A stretch of DNA of 64,000 nucleotides from NCBI GenBank assembly GCA_016081115.2, contig JABTTQ020003037.1, positions 1 to 64,000 on the forward strand, written 5' to 3'. Below the pieces are notes generated by a model, which worked only from the letters and a program-made list of their open reading frames with translations, searched no databases and was not told where the DNA came from. Position numbers and translations under genes: made by a program. Shown in pieces: positions 44,157 through 55,900 of this stretch. How positions within the stretch are numbered: position 1 is the first letter of the stretch; each line of letters opens with the position of its first letter. Source of the stretch: Rehmannia glutinosa (Eukaryota > Streptophyta > Magnoliopsida > Lamiales > Orobanchaceae).

Positions 44157-44358
44157 AGAACTTAAAGGAAAATTTATTACATCAAGAATCTCCTTTTGGG
44201 AGGAGAAAACTTGTTTAGCCTCTCATTATTGAGGCTTGCACTCGAAAATACATAAATTTAAAACTAAACACTCAAACTTATTACAAATTTTCACTCAGAT
44301 TTTATTGTAAGAAAACTAAGGGAAATGTTCGATGTCCTCGGCCTTCCTTCAAATCTCG

Positions 44359-44366
44359 CTTTTATA
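44359..44366 (-). promoter_or_regulatory. TATA box of the EPRV pregenomic-RNA promoter
   Basis: Minus strand CTATAAAAGCGAG. It is placed downstream of the as-1-like element and upstream of the AATAAA cluster, as in caulimovirid promoters. Confidence 0.65.
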
Positions 44367-44419
44367 GATGCGAATCCCAGGACTTGAAAGGCGGACTCCA
44401 AATCTTGATGATACTTATA

Positions 44420-44441
44420 TGACGTCATCACGCTTACGTCA
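44420..44441 (-). promoter_or_regulatory. as-1-like element of the EPRV promoter
   Basis: Two TGACG motifs in the same minus-strand direction (44441-44437 and 44427-44423), separated by 9 bp, inside TGACGTAAGCGTGATGACG. The first is followed by TAAG, exactly as in the as-1 element of the CaMV 35S promoter, which binds TGA-type bZIP factors. It lies ~54 bp upstream of a TATA box. Confidence 0.7.
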
Positions 44442-44451
44442 TATCCTCGCA

Positions 44452-45242
44452 TTATTGCCTCGCCACCGGTGGTTTTCTTTTTCTTCCGCGTGACTCAGCC
44501 CATGTGAAAGTTGTCGGGGAATCTTCTAAAAAGTTGGTTTGCGTGGTCCCCGAGGAAAACGCGTTTTGTGAGCTGGGCCCTTGTCCTTTCCAATTTGCTG
44601 GTCTTGTCGGTCGGGTTTGGGTGAAAACCTTTCCCAAACTCGGGTTCCTTCTGTTCGGGGCATGATTGACAGATCCGGTCGATCCATTGGCCAACATGTG
44701 CCATATTGCAATTTTCGGTAAGTTTCTTTGCTTTGCGGAATCTTGTTTTCCCACGTAATTCTTCTTTTGGTCTCGAAGAGTTCTTTACGCAAACCCCGTG
44801 GTTGATCCGGTCATCGAATTCAAAAGGAAAGATCCATTTGCCGAATTTTGGAAGAACTTGAATGGATATTTGACCTTGTCCATTTCAGTTAGACAAACCC
44901 AAAGACCCCATGCTCGTCTGGTGGAAGCTTCGTCTTCAGAAAATGCTCCTACTAACATTGGTCCTTCTTCCGGTGAAGCTGCCTTAATGTATTTTAAAGC
45001 ATCTCCATCCGGTCTTCTTAGCTTGATGAAATGAAAAGCTTCATTAAAGCCTTTCTTCATTTGGTTCGGAGGCGCACCGATAAAATACGGTTCCAAAATA
45101 TCGCCTGCGGCAAGTGTGGATTATGGCCCAGGTCGTAAATCGCTTCCCCAATCCATTTCGGTAATTTTGAAATTTCGGGAATCCTGGTGACACGGTATAG
45201 ATTGAAGCTAAAGCTCCAAAAGTATACCATTCTGCACTTCAT
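44452..45242 (-). pseudogene. EPRV 3' ORF, possibly the transactivator/inclusion-body protein
   Basis: Position after RNase H and before the promoter corresponds to the inclusion-body/translational transactivator ORF of caulimoviruses and solendoviruses. The readable frames (45096-44785, with PDGDALKYIKAASPEEG and RRAWGLWVCLTEMD; then 44792-44452) are acidic to mixed and match no motif I can name. The functional label is positional inference. Confidence 0.4.
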
Positions 45243-46130
45243 TTGGATGACTTCCTGGTTTCATCCAAACTCGGGATATTTTCTGAGATATCAACCATTG
45301 TTTTTCCGGGTTAATACGCTTGTCTTGTAACTAGTTTCTCCCATTTGCGATATACTGCGCATAGGAGAAATCTTATTCTCGTCGTTTGAACCTTAGATTT
45401 GCCCGTGTGGCCTAAGATTCAACTCTCCTCTTTTACCCCGGAGGTCTTTGGGTTGACTTGAAGACTCGGGTTGTGACAGGAGCTTCAACATTCGTTACGA
45501 TTTGTACACCTCGGGATGCATCACCTGCAACACTTGTGATTATGGTACTTGAATCCATAACCTCCGGGTTAGAGCCCCGTACTCTCTCGGCCCCCTTTTT
45601 GCACCGTAGGAGATGCGGCTGGAAGAGAGGCTTGCAGCGCTAAGAACAATTGTCCTTGAGCGAACCGGGCATGCTCATATTTGACTAGAAACGGATTTGG
45701 TCACTGTTGAAGTCGTCCAAAGAACTTCTACATTGAGACATAACGTCCCAAAATCTCGTTCTAGACTCTCCAGGTTTTCCCTGAGATGTCTTACTCATTT
45801 AAGGACCTCGTCGAACGCGTCCTTCCATCTCGTGTCAAGAAATCGCAAGAATATTTTCATGAGATTTTATAATGACAATATCATAATCATAATATTGACA
45901 TTGACTTGCCATCTAAGTAATCGAGCCTTTTCTGGTTTTGATTCAATTTTGTTTTTCGAGAAAAGCCTTGACACTTGAATTATCAATTTTAAAGTAAAAT
46001 TTTTAGCCGATAAAAATAGAGGCCATTTTTTAAAAGCCTTTCGATGCAAAGAATTCTTTCTCGTTAATATGCCACCGGGTTGCTTCACTAGGGGTGAATA
46101 AACCACTACTGATGTCTGCATGGCACTTCC

Positions 46131-47240
46131 TCATTTGGTGTGACTTTCGTAAGAAGGCTGCTTTGCCCACCAATCATCATCGGCATGCGTATGCAGAACC
46201 AATTCGTCCTCGTCTTGGGGAATCGCAAGCTTTGGAAGCTTTTTACAAACTTCTTTTAGTTGCTTAATTCCTACTTGATGTTCATCTTCCCATTTGAATA
46301 CTGCATCTTTTTTAAGCAATGGGCTAAACACCTTCCTGTAATATGCCGGATTGTTAATGAACATCCCAAGCAAAATTAACAACTCCAAGAAAACTCAAGC
46401 CGCTTCTTGTCTTTCAAAGTGTATCCGGAAATCCCCGTATTTTTCCACAATATGATTCTAGAATAATTCCGATTCATTGATTTCAACTCCGAGGAATTCA
46501 ATCTGTCTTATCGCAATTACGCCTTCTTTCTGAAAGCACTAATCCTTCTTTGTGACAAACATCTGAAAATATCTCCAAATGTTTGAGATGCTCCTTCATG
46601 TTCTTTGATGCGATAAGTATGTCATCAATATACACGAACATGAAACTAAAATAATCTTTGAAGAGATTATCCATTTTTCTTTGATATATTTGGGGTGCGT
46701 TAGCCAATCCCATAGGCATCACGTTCCAAATATAGTGTCCCTGTGGTGTAGAGAAAGCTGTAAACTTCTTACTCTCTTCCTCCATCTTAATCTGGTAGAA
46801 TCCAGATTTGCAATCGAACTTTGAGAATATCTTGGCACCTTTGATACTGATTAACGGATGTTTCTCTGCTTGGGATATAATATCCGTCGAACTCCAAAAT
46901 GTTATTAATTCCCTTGTAATTAATAACAAGTCTTGGCTTTCCTCTTTTGATTTCTCCATGGTTTCTGACTAAGAACCCTGGACTGCTGTATGGAGAAACT
47001 CCTGGTGAAATTAACTTAAGGTCAAGATGTTCCTTAAGTATCTTCTGCATATCCTCACGATCCGCCTGGTTCATAAGGATTGGTTTGAATCTTACGAACT
47101 CGTACTCCTTTCCAGGTTTAACCTTTAAGGAAGCTTTAAGCTCGTTCTTATCCCACCAAGCCAAAGGATCTTCATTGTAATTCCTTTGGATCTTCTTCTT
47201 GATATCCTCGAGTGATATTTGTTCTTCTAGGGTCACGTCA
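46131..47240 (-). pseudogene. EPRV reverse transcriptase and RNase H
   Basis: Caulimovirid-type RT motifs in broken minus-strand frames: SPYSSPGFLV (~46985), KFDCKSGFYQI (~46810), VMPMGLANAPQIYQRKMD (~46700) and catalytic YIDD (~46621-46632). The RNase H start lies near 46388-46131 (FKWEDEHQVGIKQLK). Frames shift between ~46960 and 46787 and again near 46510. Motif choice (KSGFYQI, NAPQIYQRKMD) separates it from gypsy RT. Confidence 0.88.
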
Positions 47241-48100
47241 CTCTGCGGACTCTCCATTAGACTCATCCATAATTCCCGCAATGGCCACGGAGTAACTTGT
47301 TCTTCTTGTACTACTGAATGAATACAAGTTATTATCCCATATCTTCTGATCCTTCTGACTGGAACCAAATTGTCTATAGGATAATAAAGTTTCACCAAAT
47401 TTCCTTCGATCCGCCATTTTTGGATTGCGAAGTTTGGCTTCATCACCACGCTTGCTGCGAAAAGTAATAGGCATTTTTCTGTAAAATGCTTCCCATGATC
47501 TTTGGACAATAATCTTATGATCACATAAAGTTGTGAAAATAAGTCTTCTTGTCTCGTTCTCCTGTGTAAATCTCTTGAATGTTTGTAGGAAGTTGTTTCC
47601 TAGTAAAACATTTGCACATGTATCATGGAAATAGATTGGTGGCGTTTTCACTTTGTACCATGGGGTACCGCCTGCGCCTCCGATCATGATTTCTGCTTGC
47701 TTAATTCCCCTGTTAAGGATAAGAATCCTTTTAGAGAAATCTCTTCCTGCAATAGTGGTAAATCTTCTCCAATTTCTTTAGGAAAAACATCCGGCTTTGC
47801 GATACATATTCCGGCACTGAATCAATATAGGCGGCGAAATACTCGGCCTTGTATTCGAGCATATAACATTCCAATTGAAATGTATATGGAGAATGGACTA
47901 GTGGTCATCGATTCGTATCTTTTATTAGCCACTGTGAACTCCATTCCGTCTTGTAATCTTTCCCAAGGTTTATGTTCCTCAAGAAATTCAATTCCCAATA
48001 TTAATTGTTCGGGATCTTTCCGCAACTCTGTGATAGTAAGCTCAATTTCTCCTATCTTGGACTTCCGATACCTTCCAACGATTGGTTATTGGAGATAATA
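47238..48100 (-). pseudogene. EPRV protease region
   Basis: Minus-strand fragments (48025-47822, 47687-47238) upstream of RT. They include LILGIEFLEEHKPW (~48005) and CANVLLGNNFLQTFKRF (~47615), the hydrophobic-Gly-Asn/Ile-phe segments typical of pararetroviral pepsin-like proteases. The catalytic Asp motif was not clearly located. Confidence 0.55.
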
Positions 48101-48254
48101 TAGAACATCACAAGGAAAAATGTTATCCTTTTGAGTGATGTCGAATATTACTTCAACCTCTCGCCATCCTTCTCGGACATTTCGGCTCTCCTATTGTTTT
48201 AAAAACATCGGGGATGCGTTGAATCGTACTTGGTCTCCTTTCTTCCAACGGCCG

Positions 48255-49107
48255 CTACTCACCATTCTTCTTTGGAAAGACATCCTTCTGGCTCAACTCG
48301 AGACTTCGACTTTTGTTGAAGACTGGTTGATCTTGAATTATCATATCAATCTCCTTAATAGTTGGAGATTCAATGATTTCTGGTAACACCACCCTGGCAA
48401 AGTCCTCAAAGATTCTTGGGACTTCAATAAATTCCTTTCTCAAGAATACTTGAATGATAGGTATTCGAGAGAGCATAGAAATCTTGTATGTGATCGAGTA
48501 AGGCTGTTTCCTTCTTTCATCAAATCGACTCTTTTGAAATCTTGATGAAGGGTTAGGACTCTCTTTGAAGTCTCGATCTCCCAAATTGTATGCAATTCTA
48601 GGATACACATTAAATGCCAATTTCCCGCATACAAATTTTTCAGAATCGCTTGGCTCCAAGGCATGAATCCTTGATATGCGAGATTCGCTTGTCAAAGACA
48701 GCAAGATTAAGAGGCGAATCTATTCCTTGTTTGAATGTTGCTTTAATAATAACTCTTATGGCTCCGATATGAATCCATGAGAGTGTATTTGCAACTTCTC
48801 TTTTAACACTACTTTTGATCTCATGGATTTCTCTAATAGGGACCAACTGCATCTCGATCAGGTTCCCGGTAAACTCCATTGGAATGGCAAATTCTCCGGT
48901 TGTTACCCTATGAATAATTTGGTGTTTTCTAATACGAAAACCAATCTTATCCAAAGCTTTTTCCATCGCTCCAATTGTAAATCCATCATAGATTTGAAGC
49001 TTTGGATCTTCCTTCATAATTCTCATAAGAGTCTTATGAGATACCGTAGTATGAGAGAGGAATCGACATATCCTCCCCGACCGCCTGTTGAAGAATTTCT
49101 TCTTCAC
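48255..49107 (-). pseudogene. EPRV movement protein (30K superfamily)
   Basis: Minus-strand frames 49107-48640 and 48704-48255 (shifted) together match the caulimovirid cell-to-cell movement protein. Visible blocks: YDGFTIGAMEKALDKIG, WIHIGAIRVIIKATF, a DKRI step near 48680, and CGKLAFNVYPRIAYNL near 48610. Such proteins form plasmodesmal tubules. The frameshift lies between ~48700 and 48640. Confidence 0.75.
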
Positions 49108-49153
49108 TCGATTAAAGTGGATTCACTTCCATCATCGAGAATAGATCTCTTCT

Positions 49154-51246
49154 TCATAGATGCTTTTCATCCGAGGGAATATCCTCAAATTGATACACTG
49201 TATTAAATCTCGATAATAGCAAGCTTCTTCGATTTACGGTGTGGCCTCGAACTGCCTCGACTCCTCGTTTTTGATTATGCGGGCAATCCGTTGAGATATG
49301 CCTCTCTTGCTCGCATGTCCGGCAATTACTGATCTTTGAAACTTTCATTAGCTCTAGTGTGAGCACGCCCGAAAGTTCTTCTCCCGGATTTTGGGCCGGT
49401 ACTTTCTTGATTAGAACGATGATGAGGCTCTACTCTGCTTGGTCTTTGGTCTTTGTCCTAATTTATAGCCGGGCTTTTTGTTTTGACGAGAACCTTCTAG
49501 GTCTCCATGAAGACCTGCTTCTTTTATTGTTACTTCCTCGGCGGTATGGATGGCTCTCTCCTTCTTCTTTCTTGTGCGCCTTGGTTGACCTCCCACAACG
49601 GTTGTTGGGATATCATTATCCACGCAACATAGAGGAACTGTTTTGTTAATTCCTCTTAATCTCTTGTAATTCTGTGCGGAGAGCTGCTTGATAGCACCAT
49701 TCGAGATAACTTGGCCTTTAGGAAAGACATTTTCTCGCCACGCTTACTTTGACTCCACCCTTGTATTCCCCGATAAGCATTTCTCTCCGGGGACTCGGGA
49801 TCTTGGCAAAGAATAGGCGCATGCGCCTTCTTTTTCTTCAATCTTGGATTTCCACCGATATTCGGTGAACAACTTTATATATTCATCAATATGACAAATA
49901 TCCAAGAACTTTCAAGGCTATAGAGGGCTTGTTTATATTTCTTTCTTTTTTCATCCTCTAATCCTCGAAATAACCCGTCCGATGAATTGGATTTTGAATA
50001 GTTTTGCCATACCATCGACAATTCCTTTAAGTGATTCCCCGATGTGACCGAACTTTTTGTACTAGCATCGGTCATATCCCGAGGCAATCTTCACCGATCC
50101 TTCAAGACTCATTTCAAGGAGTAAAATGAATGAATCCTTTGTAAGATCGAGGTTCTGCTTTGAAATTCTCATAGTCAAGCCCATTCATCAAAGAGAACTT
50201 CTCTGTTTTTAAAATCGGGATGTCCATTTAACATCAACCCATACGGATGTATTGGGTCGAGGTGTGATCTTCCATAAGGCGTTTGATAAACATTCGGCCT
50301 TAGGTAGGTTGTGCAGTTCGCAAGAGGTTTCGACCTCCTGTCCCTTAAAGTGGTTCACTCCCGGTCGTGAAATCCCCAAAGATGTGGCATCCTCTCGCCC
50401 CGAGCTCCATGATGTGAACCCGCACTTTCTTCGACGTTAGGATTAAGCTGGTGGTGGTGGTGGAGGAATTGGTCTACCTTGTGGGTCATAGGTAACCAAA
50501 GCGATTCTCCTCTGCGCTCATCTTTAAATCTACAATACCTAATCGCGAAAGATTTCGCCGGTCGTGTAGATCTTTAAGATTCATCTTTTCCATATCCATC
50601 TTTTTAATTTTTGATGGATTTTCCCTTGATTAGAGCGATGAGCTTTTCTCATCCGTCATTTTTCGTATGACTTGGTTGGTTTCCTTTTGGTGTAAATAGG
50701 TCTGTCCCCAAAATCAATACGTTTCTTCCTCCAGGATGAACTTGGTCCATCCTCCAGGTTCTTGACTCGTTTCTCGAATATCATGAAGGAGTTCAAGAGT
50801 TTCTTCGATATTTCACCATCGTTTCCATCAGTTCGGATCGATGAACTTGTACTTGTAGATGAATATGGCGGTTGCCATAATTCGCATCGTCTTACGATTT
50901 CTCTAAGATCTTCGGAGATCTTAGATTTGTCTGGGAAGTATCTCGTTCCACTCGGTACTCCATCGGGAATCATTGTTTCGATGGGAATTTTCATGAACCG
51001 TTTTTGAAGGTTCATCAAGTGAACATATAAGTGCGGTTAAGCATCCGAATCGCTTATAATATTCTCGCTTTCGCATTTTGCATTGCCTTAAGGTTTCCCG
51101 TCGGCTCTGCCGCTCCTTTTCTTCATGTTGGTATTCCCGATATGAAACCTGGTCAAGGTGTTCTTGTGCATACATCGTCAATATTTGACGATATGTCTGT
51201 AGGGGTACATCTCGGACATCGGTCCGGATCCATAATCTCGGAGTAA
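49154..51246 (-). pseudogene. EPRV coat-protein (gag-like) region with zinc knuckle
   Basis: Broken minus-strand frames: 51181-50921 and 51018-50656 (Arg/Lys/Ser-rich, KRVKNLEDGPSSSW), 50087-49875, and 49366-49154. The last holds a C-x2-C-x4-H-x4-C knuckle (CRTCEQERHISTDC, 49324-49283), the nucleic-acid-binding motif of caulimovirid coat proteins. The basic C-terminal region fits. The N-terminal boundary is unclear. Confidence 0.7.
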
Positions 51247-51308
51247 TTTCTCCTCACCAATTGTTAATTACATAAATATAATAAATTTAACTAAAAGTTC
51301 TTAATAAA

Positions 51309-51323
51309 CCAGGCTCGATACCA
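51309..51323 (-). other. Pararetroviral primer-binding site (initiator tRNA-Met)
   Basis: Minus strand TGGTATCGAGCCTGG, one base short of the TGGTATCAGAGCC consensus used by caulimovirids and many LTR elements. It marks the start of the viral genome by convention. Confidence 0.75.
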
Positions 51324-51951
51324 TTTTCGTTGCCCAAAGTTAAAGAGTTGAGATCTTGAAAAGATCAGTCCTTTGAATAAAAATTGAAATATCTAGGGAC
51401 TAAATTTGATAAACCAAAGTAAACATATGGTACCAAAAATGATACATTCGAAAGTTTGGAAAACCTTCTACAACCAAAGTCAACCGGTCGCTTTTTAATG
51501 ATTATTTAACTACAGATATCCGAATTGATTAAAACTCAAAACGTTGGGTACTAAAACTGATTAAACTGAAACCTTGGGATCAAAACTGAAAACTAGGTAT
51601 AATTGAGGTACTAAAACTGAAAATAACCCATAATTATTACCTTCCATTTTCTTTTATTTTACTTAGTTTCTTAATCATGTTTTTTTGGTACAATATATAC
51701 ATATATATAACTGTATGATTTTAGCATTTGAAATTATTCTTGGTGGCAATATAATTAAAAAAAATAAAAAAAATAAGTTAAAATGGATGACATAGGAGGG
51801 TCTAATGGGTCTGGCGGGTCTTACCCGCTAACGCGGGTCTGGGTTGGGGCGGGTCTCGGGTCTGAGTGAGGCGGGTCTGGGTCTTGTGAAATTTTAATGG
51901 TCGGGTCTCGGGTCCAGGTAGACCCAACCCATTGACATCCCTATCTCCCTC

Positions 51952-52898
51952 ATTAGCTGCAGATGTGCCTTGTCTGGATGAGGGATCGCACGCGACGTTG
52001 GGCCACCTTGAATCCACGCGCCCACCGCAAATTATTTAGAAGGTGTGTGCCGCATGATCACTTGAGCTTTAATTGTTCCCTTAATGGGATTTCACGTGGG
52101 CCCACGCCCATACCTCCCTTTGCACAAAAGGTGGTTGATTCCCTGCAGCACACCTTGGCATTTGACACAAAAAACAAGAATGGCCCATACCCCCTTTTAT
52201 CCGCATGCAACACGGTCTCCAATGTTGTAGGCCCTGATGTTTGGTTGTCCCCCTTGCAAATACCAGCTCATAACCTCATCTTGGACCCACCACACCACTT
52301 CCATTCTGCAGCTGCCGATACACCCAAGACGGATGACGCATCACGTGCGTTGTTGGGCCAATATTGTGGCCTTAATGAGGCCCATGTGTTTTCTAACACT
52401 CCGCCCGATCTTCTCAATCGCTATTGGTCCGAGTCCAGCTCCCTCACACCTCCTCTGACCCACCGTCTTTAGTCCAACCTAAACAAGTTGATCGCCCAAG
52501 CCCACTCCGCTGACTCATCTTGCTCGCCACCTGGTGTCGTCCTTTCTGATCCAGCCCAATAGATTTTGGATCCTGCCCCATTGGCAACTATTTACGTCAT
52601 TCAAGAAGTGGGATTAATGGATTTTATTGTCCCAAATAAAATTGAAGAACACTTGTATAGTGACGCAAATTTCAATGGTTCGGATGATATGAATATTGTC
52701 ACAAAATCGCATAAGGAAAAACAAGATATTGGTGTTGATCACTCGGATAAAATCAAAAATCCGGGGTTGACAAAGTCTCAAAATCGACAAAGAAGACTAC
52801 AAAGTCGGGCAAATTGGTTCATAATTTTTCTACAAAGGATGAGCGAGCCACGCGACCCCAAAATCGATCGGTGTTTCTATATTCTCTTCTCATTCTAA
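51952..52898 (+). pseudogene. LINE ORF1, 3' portion after the hAT
   Basis: Continues the linker region of ORF1 (Pro/His/Ser-rich frames 51963-52472 and 52566-52898). No domain is recognised. Its end lies just before the ORF2 start at 52908. Confidence 0.55.
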
Positions 52899-52907
52899 TT
52901 GTTAATT

Positions 52908-55900
52908 ATGTCGATTAAATTCTTAACGTGGAATGTGAGGGGTATCGCTAATCCGGGTAGCCAACGTCAATTGCATGCGTTAATTTCGTCATAAATTGCC
53001 TTTTGTTGTGCTTTTAGAACCTATGACTTTGCCGAGTTTAGTTTCTATTGTCGTAGATTTGGCTTTGACGATGGCTTATCTAATTGTTCTAATCATATCC
53101 GGATTATGTCACGCTTCATTTACATTTTGACATTCTTGTTGATCATGCACAACTATTACATTGTAGGTTGACATCTGCTTTGTTGCCTCAACCTATTTAT
53201 TTGACTTTTGTGTATGCTAAATGTGATAGAGTAGCTAGATATGTTTTGTGGGATACCTTGCGTGAGATTGCAATTAGTATGGAGGGGTTACCCTGGCTTG
53301 TTAGCGGTGACTTTAACATTTTTTTGCATGATCACGAGAGGATTGGTAGTATCATTGATAGGTCGGATGAGATGCTTGATTTTGCCAATATGATTGCGGA
53401 CTGTGAATTATTTGATGTGGGGTGTGAGGGGCCTATCTTTACGTGGGCTAGAGGTGGGCTTCAGGAGAGACTTGATAGGGATTTGTATAATGAACACTGG
53501 GCTGATGTGTTTACTTCTTCTATTGTTACGCATTTATCTCGTGTTTGCTCTGATCATGCTCCTTTACTCATATCTTGTCAGTTTGTACCGCATGTGCCTC
53601 GTTCTTCTTTCCGATTTCAGCATATGTGGATACGTCACCATACTTTTTTGCAGGTTGTAAAGGAAGCATGGGGGCATCCCACTGGTCGTTTTAGAATGAG
53701 GAGCTTGCAGCACAAATTGATTAGGGTCAAGCGCAGACTCAAGATTTGGAATCACCAGACGTTTGGTAATGTTTTTGATCGGGTTAGACCGGTGATGAGG
53801 CGGTTTCAGATGCTCATTTGTATATGATAGTGATCCGTCTTCGACTCATCGGGCCGAGCTACATCGTTGTGTGGCTGAATATGAGCTACGTTTGAAAATG
53901 GAGGAGGATTTTTGGTGCCAGAAAGATACAGTTAAGTGGGCAGTCGAGGGAGAGCGCAACACTAAGTTTTTCCACGGATTTGTTAAGCAGAAGTGGTGTC
54001 GCGCTAGAATTCACTCGATTGACGATGATGGAGTGGTGATCACACAGGATTCTGAGATTCGGAAGTCGCGATTCGATTCTTTCGGTCTTTATTGACTTCG
54101 ACTTGGAGTATCGACTCCTGTCGATGAGTTCTTTCCCCGGCTTCCTGATTCCGTTGATCTAGATGGACTATGTGTTATGCCGACGGCTCAGGAAGTTCGT
54201 GATGCGGTGTTTGGGATTGATCAGTCTAGTGTTTTGGGGCATAATGGATTCTCATATTTGTTCTTTCAAAGACTTTGTTGGGATTTCGTCGGATCGAATG
54301 TTGAGGATGCGGTGGTTGACTTTTTCTCGGGTAATCTCATGCCGCCCACGTTCACGCGACATCTATAGTTCTCATCCCGAAGGTTCTCACCCTCGGAGTG
54401 GGTGAGTTTGGCCGATTAGCTTTGTGCAACGTGACGAATAAGATTATCTCTAAGATTATGAATGCGCGGTTGGTCTCGATTCTCGCTTTGATTGTGTCGC
54501 CGAATCGAGTGGTTTCACACCCGGTCGTGTCATCTCGGATAACATTTTGCTCGCAGCGGGGAGCTTATCCATGATATCAACTTAGCTACGGAGACTCCTA
54601 ATGTAGTGATGAAGTGGATATGGATAAAGCTTATGATAGGGTGCAATGGGATTTCTTGTATACAACTATGATTCACATGGGCTTCCCCGTTCGGTGGATT
54701 GATATGGTTGGTATTTGTATTGAGCATCGTGGCTTCTCCTGTTCAGTTAATGGTATCCCTTCGGATATTTTTCTTCGACTCGGGATCGCGGGGGGGGATC
54801 CTCTATCTCTGCCTTGTTTGTTCAGCGGCGGAGTATTTATCGAGGGATTGGATTCCATTATTAGACGACGACAGGGATATGATTTATCGGACGCGACGGG
54901 GTTTTCAGTGACTCATTTGCTTTATCTTTGATGATGTTGTTATCTTCACTAGGGCGTCGATGATGGTCTCGTCATGTTGAGGTACTTCGAGCACTATTCT
55001 CGCTACTTGCCACGGCCGGTGGTCGGTGTCGGTAAGAGTAGATTCTTTCGCCCCACGTTACATTGGATTTACGGGAGCACATGGTTCATGGCCGATGGCT
55101 TTGTTCGCGATGACTTGCGATGACTTATTTGGGTGTCCCTTTGTTCGGGCGGGCGAATGATGAAAGAGCTTTTCCTCCCGGTGATTCAGAGGATGTTGGA
55201 TAGAGTTCTTTGGGTGGTCGATCGACATCTCTCCTTTGGTGGTAGGCTCGCTCTTATTCGAGCACGCTAATGGCCACCCTGTTGTATTTCTTTGGTCATG
55301 CACCGCCAAAGACAGATTCTGCAGTTAGATTGGAGCAGATCATGGCTTGATTCTTAAGGGGATCCTATGCGGGACAGAAGAAGACTTCATTGATCGATTG
55401 GGATATTATCCGCCATCCCACTTCGAGGATGGGGGGGTTGCGCCGACTTTCGATATTCCGACGCCGATTACAAGTTGTGGTGGAGGTTACGCCAGGGCTA
55501 TTCGTTGTGGGCTCAATTCTTGATCGCAAGTACTATTATAATGGGCTTCGGTCTCCTGTGTAGAGCCTCGTAACACATAATCATAGTCATCGGTGGAGGC
55601 GCTTGAGGCGGATCGGTATTTGAGCCCATGAGCGGATTTTTTGGTCTATTGGCGTGGTAGCCGTGTCGGTTTCGGGATGATATTTGGTTTGGGCATAGGC
55701 GCTTGCAGATCATTGTTTGGATCGGCCGTTGGGTCATATGACGGTTGATTGGTTCATTCGCGATGGTATATGGGATCGAGATAGATTGTATTAGGTCTTG
55801 GTCTCCGGATGTGGGCTTCCGAGAGTCTCATTGAGGATATATCGGGGTTCCGATTCTTCCGGGGTCGAGGATATCATGCGGTGGATGTTTACCTCTCATG

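Larger units (their letters stand above)
43740..51323 (-). mobile_element. Endogenous pararetrovirus (Caulimoviridae), about one genome length, defective
   Basis: Minus-strand order: tRNA-Met-type primer-binding site (51309-51323, position 1 in caulimovirid numbering), coat-protein region with zinc knuckle, 30K-type movement protein, aspartic protease, RT and RNase H, a further ORF, then an as-1-like/TATA promoter and AATAAA signals. No integrase is seen and no LTRs flank it, as expected for a pararetrovirus. The span of ~7.5 kb fits one complete genome linearised close to the primer-binding site. Every ORF has stops and frameshifts, so it is a relic. The left border is approximate. Confidence 0.88.
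43565..51629. mobile_element. TIR element with 10-bp TSD enclosing the pararetrovirus
   Basis: Left arm starts GGGATAATTTCATTTTTCAT; the right arm, reverse-complemented, starts GGGTTATTTTCAGTTTTAGT. Both arms continue with similar ACC/TTTTGAT-rich sequence for 80 bp or more. Perfect 10-bp direct repeats ATAATTATTA flank it (43555-43564, 51630-51639), in the 9-11 bp range of Mutator-like elements. Excluding the viral DNA the element would be only ~0.4-0.5 kb, a MITE. It sits downstream of the hAT transposase. Confidence 0.8.
39835..51943 (+). mobile_element. hAT transposon, ~4 kb, enlarged to 12.1 kb by a nested insertion
   Basis: Terminal inverted repeats: TAGGGATATCAATGGGTC on the left, and TAGGGATGTCAATGGGTT as reverse complement of the right end. 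Perfect 8-bp target duplication TCTCCCTC at 39827-39834 and 51944-51951, diagnostic of hAT. Subterminal regions are rich in GGGTC/GACCC motifs (39840-40010; 51800-51930). The transposase lies at 41083-43382. Removing the 43565-51629 insertion and its 10-bp duplication leaves ~4.0 kb. Confidence 0.95.

Noticed and set aside
46131..47240. Gypsy (Metaviridae) RT instead of pararetroviral RT
   Set aside because: RT motifs are caulimovirid-like, a 30K movement protein and as-1/TATA promoter accompany it, and no integrase or LTRs are present.
43740..51323. Functional, potentially infectious virus copy
   Set aside because: Every ORF has stops or frameshifts and the left border is undefined; treated as a relic even allowing for some sequencing error.
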